Below, in pieces: positions 5,930-9,324 of a stretch of 9,324 nucleotides of DNA (positions are counted from its first letter, which is position 1; each line of letters starts with the position of its first letter). The notes below the pieces were generated by a model. The model searched no databases. It saw nothing but the letters and a program-made list of their open reading frames with translations, and was not told the DNA's origin. Both the position numbers and the translations under genes were made by a program. Origin of the DNA: Alphaproteobacteria bacterium (lineage in GTDB: Bacteria; Pseudomonadota; Alphaproteobacteria; Micavibrionales; CSBR16-224); the NCBI GenBank assembly GCA_007116755.1, contig SKHU01000075.1, positions 1 through 9,324 of the forward strand. Reading direction: 5' to 3'.

Positions 5930-6505
5930 ATGCAAGGCAAAACCACAACTCAGATCGCGGCGGTGATGCTGGCTGCGGCCGCGTTTTCCGCCCTTATGGC
6001 GGCAATCGGCTATCTGGTCATTCATGTCGCATGGATCGGTCATGCCGGATTGCTGCTGACAGTGTTGCTGCTGACGGATTCGGGGTTGTTGATAAAAACC
6101 GGTATGACGTTTTTTGCACTCGACGACCAGCCGCATAGCTGGTATTACGATTTCCGTTACGAGCGCGCGCTGATCGGTGAGGACAAAATCTCCGGCGCAA
6201 CGCGGCTGGAGCTGGAAAAAAAGAAACATGCCGGTTATATCATCGCGGCGGGGCTGTTTTTTCTGTTTTTTGCCTCTTATGTGCTGATTCTGACCGGTCT
6301 TGTGTTGCTGATTTACGGCTGTCGCCGCTGTGTGCGTCATCACCGCCGTATTTACCGCGCTTTGGAGCCGCTGGCGGAAAAAGCCGTTGCTACGCGGCAG
6401 GCGGATATGGAACAGAATTCCTCCGTGCCGCAGCTCAAACGCGTGCTTGATGCAAGAAAACGCGCCGGAACAACGGCGGAGACAACAACAAAGGAAAAGA
6501 TTTAA
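5930..6505 (+). CDS. Unrecognised three-helix membrane protein
   Basis: I do not recognise this 191-aa protein. It has two adjacent N-terminal hydrophobic segments (about 9-31 and 37-63). A polar stretch of about 40 residues follows, including DDQPHSWYYDFRYERALIGED and the basic/acidic LELEKKKH. A third segment (about 103-129) comes next. The C-terminal tail of about 60 residues begins with the basic run CRRCVRHHRR, which by the positive-inside rule should be cytoplasmic, and ends TTAETTTKEKI. A start at ATG 5930 is supported by AAGCAGG (5914-5920), 9 bases upstream. It lies 24 bases after the chaperone stop and directly abuts the permease gene, so co-expression is likely. An accessory role for the permease or the envelope chaperone is inference only. 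Confidence 0.75.
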   Translation: MQGKTTTQIAAVMLAAAAFSALMAAIGYLVIHVAWIGHAGLLLTVLLLTDSGLLIKTGMTFFALDDQPHSWYYDFRYERALIGEDKISGATRLELEKKKHAGYIIAAGLFFLFFASYVLILTGLVLLIYGCRRCVRHHRRIYRALEPLAEKAVATRQADMEQNSSVPQLKRVLDARKRAGTTAETTTKEKI

Positions 6506-6508
6506 GTG
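6491..6508 (+). promoter_or_regulatory. Ribosome site and GTG start within the 3' end of the upstream gene
   Basis: AAGGA at 6491-6495 lies in the last codons of the preceding gene. That gene's TAA (6503-6505) is followed at once by the GTG start (6506-6508) of the permease. A zero-base junction with the ribosome site inside the upstream ORF points to translational coupling. Confidence 0.6.
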
Positions 6509-8398
6509 CTGCCTATACCTGAAAATCTTCTGATTTTTGCGACATTCGCCGTGCTGATCGGCGTGTTCTTCGCCTTTTCTCAGGAAAAACTGCCGCCGCA
6601 TATCGTCGCGCTGACGGGAATGACGGTTTTGCTGGCGATCGGCGCGATCAGTACAAATGATATGCTGGGCGTGTTTTCCAACTCCGCGCCGATTACGATT
6701 GCCTGTATGTTTGTGATCAGCGCGGCGCTGGATCAGACCGGCGTGATTGATGCGCTCGGGCGCGGTTTGATGAAACTCTCCACCCGCAATAAATACCTCG
6801 GCATTATCGGTATGATTATAGCGGTGGTATGTCTTTCCGCCTTTATGAACAATATTCCGATTGTCGTGATTTTGACGCCCGTTGTGATTACGCTGGCACA
6901 GCGTATGAAGGCGTTTCCGTCAAAATATCTGATTCCGCTCTCTTATGCCGCAATTATGGGCGGCACCTGCACGCTGATCGGCACATCGACGAATATTCTG
7001 GTCAACGGCGTGGCGCAGGAATACGGGCAGGAGGCGTTCGGCATGTTCGAAATTACGCTTCCGGGGCTGGTGATGGCGGCGGCGGGGATGACATTCATGG
7101 CTGTGGCCGGCCGGTTTCTGCTGCCCGAGCGCACGCCGCCGATTGACGAATTTGCCGCCGATCAGGCCGCCGCCAAACGCTTTATGGCCGAAGCAATGAT
7201 CCCTGTCGATTCGCCGCTGATCGACAAAACCCTGAACGAGGTACAGTTTACCGATACGGAAGATTACGAAATTATCGATCTTGTCCGGCAGGATACGGGG
7301 ACGCGTATGGGGGTCGGCAAGGCACTGAAAATGCTGATCAAGCAATTCAGCGGCGACGGCGCCGCGGAGGATGACGGAAAGCCGCGTTCCTCGACCTTCC
7401 GCGATATTCCGCTGCAAGCGGGCGACCGGCTTGTCTTCAAGCTGAACAAGGACGAGCTGATTGAAATGAAGCACCATATCGGCATTGAATTCGATCCGCA
7501 AAAAGCGCATTTCACAGATCCGATGCCGGCACAGAAACTGGCCGTTGTCGAAGGCGTTCTGCCGCCGACCTCGAATTTTATCGGCCGCCGCGTCAAGGAT
7601 CTGCGGCTGCGCCGCGCCTATAACTGTTTTGTCATCGGCGTACACCGCAAGGATCAGAACGTCACCGGTGATTTGCCGCAGACGGTCTTGCGCGAAGGCG
7701 ATACGCTGATTATCGAAGGGCCGGAGGAGGAGATCGAACGCCTGTTCGATAACGAGCAGATTCATAACGCCTCGCAAATCCGGGAAAAACCTTTCGATTT
7801 CAAAAAAGCGCCGATTGCGCTGCTGGTGATTGTCGGTGTGGTGTTGCTGAGCGCACTGGGCGTGATGCCGATTGCGGGGATGGCGATGATCGGCGCGGTG
7901 GTGGTGATTTTATCGGGCTGTGTGACGCCGGATAGAGCCTATCGCGCGATCGACTGGGGTATTCTTATGCTGATTTTTGCCATGCTTGGCGTCGGGGCGG
8001 CGATGGAAAATACCGGCGCGGCCAAGCTGCTGGTCGATACGCTGGTCGGTCTGGTGGAAAATCTCGGCCCTGTTTTCATTCTGCTGGCGATTTATTTTCT
8101 GACTTCGCTATTGACCGAGATTGTTACCAATAACGCCGTTGCCGTTATTCTGACGCCGATTGTTATCGGCCTGACCGCGAGTCTCGGCTATGATCCGCGT
8201 CCTTTCATCGTCGCGGTGATGTTTGCCTGTTCCGCCAGTTTTGCGACGCCGATCGGCTATCAGACCAATACGTTTGTCTATGCCGCAGGCGGGTATAAAT
8301 TCAACGACTTCCTGAAAGTCGGCGTGCCGATGAATATCCTGCTGGGTGCCGTTGCGGTGCTGGTTATCCCGTATTTCTGGCCGCTGGAACTGCAATAG
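6506..8398 (+). CDS. SLC13/DASS-type permease with two RCK_C (TrkA-C) domains
   Basis: The 630-aa inner-membrane transporter belongs to the SLC13/divalent anion:Na+ symporter group. The membrane part is in two halves (about 6-206 and 433-626) that repeat the same signatures. MNNIPIVVILTPVVI (114-128) mirrors TNNAVAVILTPIVI (541-554), and LIGTSTNILVNG (157-168) mirrors TPIGYQTNTFVY (581-592). These are the family's Asn-rich substrate/Na+ hairpins. Between the halves, residues about 225-425 form two RCK_C-like cytoplasmic domains: EAMIPVDSPLIDKTL...LQAGDRLVF and VVEGVLPPTSNFIGRRVKDL...LREGDTLIIEGP. This layout is shared with E. coli YfbS-type and algal/cyanobacterial sulfate transporters. The substrate (sulfate, dicarboxylate or another anion) cannot be told from sequence. 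The first RCK_C carries an extra loop of about 35 residues (264-298). It is the last gene of its unit. Confidence 0.9.
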   Translation: MLPIPENLLIFATFAVLIGVFFAFSQEKLPPHIVALTGMTVLLAIGAISTNDMLGVFSNSAPITIACMFVISAALDQTGVIDALGRGLMKLSTRNKYLGIIGMIIAVVCLSAFMNNIPIVVILTPVVITLAQRMKAFPSKYLIPLSYAAIMGGTCTLIGTSTNILVNGVAQEYGQEAFGMFEITLPGLVMAAAGMTFMAVAGRFLLPERTPPIDEFAADQAAAKRFMAEAMIPVDSPLIDKTLNEVQFTDTEDYEIIDLVRQDTGTRMGVGKALKMLIKQFSGDGAAEDDGKPRSSTFRDIPLQAGDRLVFKLNKDELIEMKHHIGIEFDPQKAHFTDPMPAQKLAVVEGVLPPTSNFIGRRVKDLRLRRAYNCFVIGVHRKDQNVTGDLPQTVLREGDTLIIEGPEEEIERLFDNEQIHNASQIREKPFDFKKAPIALLVIVGVVLLSALGVMPIAGMAMIGAVVVILSGCVTPDRAYRAIDWGILMLIFAMLGVGAAMENTGAAKLLVDTLVGLVENLGPVFILLAIYFLTSLLTEIVTNNAVAVILTPIVIGLTASLGYDPRPFIVAVMFACSASFATPIGYQTNTFVYAAGGYKFNDFLKVGVPMNILLGAVAVLVIPYFWPLELQ

Positions 8399-8408
8399 GG
8401 GGCGGGTT

Positions 8409-9324
8409 TTATTTCTTGTCCGTCCCGCCGCCGATCCAGCCTTTGCGGTAAAAATAGGCCAAAAGCGACAGGGCAAAAACCAGCATGATACCCAGCGCAA
8501 AGGGATAGCCGTAGAACCAGCCCAGCTCCGGCATATTCCACGGCGATACATCGGGATCAAAATTCATGCCGTAAATTCCGGCGATAAAGCCCAGCGGAAT
8601 GAAAATCGTGGCGATGATCGTCAGCACTTTCATGACCTCGTTCATTTTATAGCTGATGCTGGACAGATACAGATCGCCGAGGCCGGACAGCCGCTCGCGC
8701 TGGCTTTCAAGAATATCGATAATCTGGATCACATGGTCGTGGCAGTCGCGGAAAAAGGCGCGGTTTTCCTCACGGATCAGATCGTCATAAGCGTGGGTCA
8801 GCCCGCTGACGGAATCGCGCTGCGGCCAGACGGCGCGGCGCAGACGCAGCGTTTCACGTTTCATATCATGAATATCCTGCAGGGTTTTGCGTGTCGGGGT
8901 ATCGAACACGGCATCTTCCAGCGCGTCCAGCTTTTCACTGTATTCCTCCAGCACAGGAAAATATCCGTCCACAATCGTGTCCAGCACGGCATAGGCCAGA
9001 TAATCCGCGCCCGATGACCGGATACGCCCCTTGCCGCGCCGCAGTCTTTCGCGCACGGGATCCAGAACGTCGCCTTCGCGCTCCTGAAAACTCAGCACGT
9101 AATTCTTCCCCAGAAACAGGCTGATCTGTTCGATCTCTGTTCCGGTATCCTTTTGACCGGTCTTTTCGCGTGCCGGATACGCCATGCGCGTGACAATAAA
9201 CAGGTGGTCGTCGTATTCTTCCGTTTTCGGACGCTGGTGCAGATTAACGACATCTTCCAGCGCCAGCGGGTGAATACCGAAGACCTCGCCCGCCTCGCGG
9301 AGCAGATCAATATCGCCCAGCCCG
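8409..9324 (-). CDS. corA: CorA-family Mg2+/Co2+ transporter (N-terminus outside window)
   Basis: CorA forms a pentameric inner-membrane Mg2+ channel. The minus-strand frame is open from base 9323 to TAA at 8411-8409, giving 304 visible residues. The N-terminal visible part, GLGDIDLLREAGEVFGIHPL and LEDVVNLHQRPKTEEYDDHLF, is typical of the cytoplasmic domain. A long helical region follows (LDALEDAVFDTPTRKTLQDI onward), then membrane helix 1 (MKVLTIIATIFIPLGFIAGI). The invariant Gly-Met-Asn pore-mouth motif is in YGMNFD (codons 8570-8562), next to MPEL on the periplasmic loop. Helix 2 (PFALGIMLVFALSLLAYFY) and a basic tail RKGWIGGGTDKK complete it. The ATG at 9185 is internal, because the homology continues upstream of it. 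It converges on the permease gene with a 10-base gap. A ZntB-like Zn2+ role is less likely given the GMN and MPEL sequences. Confidence 0.95.
   Translation of the reverse strand, partial: GLGDIDLLREAGEVFGIHPLALEDVVNLHQRPKTEEYDDHLFIVTRMAYPAREKTGQKDTGTEIEQISLFLGKNYVLSFQEREGDVLDPVRERLRRGKGRIRSSGADYLAYAVLDTIVDGYFPVLEEYSEKLDALEDAVFDTPTRKTLQDIHDMKRETLRLRRAVWPQRDSVSGLTHAYDDLIREENRAFFRDCHDHVIQIIDILESQRERLSGLGDLYLSSISYKMNEVMKVLTIIATIFIPLGFIAGIYGMNFDPDVSPWNMPELGWFYGYPFALGIMLVFALSLLAYFYRKGWIGGGTDKK

Noticed and set aside
5009..6601. 530-codon open frame on the minus strand opposite the chaperone and membrane protein genes
   Set aside because: Its composition (His, Arg, Gln, Cys rich) shows no domain. 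The plus strand carries a signal peptide, membrane helices and ribosome sites, so this is a shadow.
8401..8429. Possible bidirectional terminator between the permease and corA genes (GGCGGG with CCCGCC)
   Set aside because: The stem is only 6 bp with a 17-base loop, lies mostly within the corA coding end and has no T-run in the right place, so it is not convincing.
8346..9017. 223-codon plus-strand frame at the right end
   Set aside because: It is antisense to the CorA gene, which has the GMN motif and helices in the correct order on the minus strand.

Overview
The window looks like ordinary chromosomal DNA from a Gram-negative bacterium, most likely an alphaproteobacterium. The grounds are the malate dehydrogenase of the alphaproteobacterial LDH-like type, a periplasmic pilus-type chaperone with a Sec signal peptide, and moderately GC-rich coding DNA with no change of composition across the window. 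A finer placement (for example Rhodospirillales or Micavibrio-like) would be a guess. No RNA gene, CRISPR array, transposase, phage gene or origin is visible. The window is almost fully coding, and no gene-free stretch exceeds about 135 bases.

Layout. Bases 1-1178 hold the 3' part of a citrate synthase/2-methylcitrate synthase family gene (plus strand, start outside the window). A compact interspersed palindromic repeat (1185-1267) fills the gap to a malate dehydrogenase gene (1304-2311). These are consecutive TCA-cycle enzymes: MDH makes the oxaloacetate that citrate synthase uses. Both proteins end in short basic tails sharing a Gln-His-Gly core. Next comes a membrane protein with a DUF3137-like domain (2351-3448), with only a 39-base gap after mdh. 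A 134-base gap then carries a good sigma-70 promoter candidate, two tiny overlapping reading frames and a 15-bp palindrome, followed by the Mg2+ channel/transporter gene mgtE (3583-4944).

After a 106-base gap with another promoter candidate comes a tight three-gene plus-strand unit: a PapD-like periplasmic chaperone (5051-5905), an unrecognised three-helix membrane protein (5930-6505), and an SLC13-type permease with two cytoplasmic RCK_C/TrkA-C-like domains (6506-8398). The last gene starts on the base after its neighbour's stop codon. A corA Mg2+/Co2+ transporter gene (minus strand, 8409 to the right edge, N-terminus outside) converges on this unit with a 10-base gap.

How the genes fit together. 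The left third is central carbon metabolism. The right two thirds is dominated by the cell envelope and ion transport, with two unrelated Mg2+ uptake proteins (MgtE and CorA) about 3.5 kb apart. No clearly new multi-gene system is evident. The points most worth a second look are the shared enzyme tails, the palindromic repeat between the two TCA genes, the mgtE leader, and the chaperone/membrane protein/permease unit with no pilus genes beside it.
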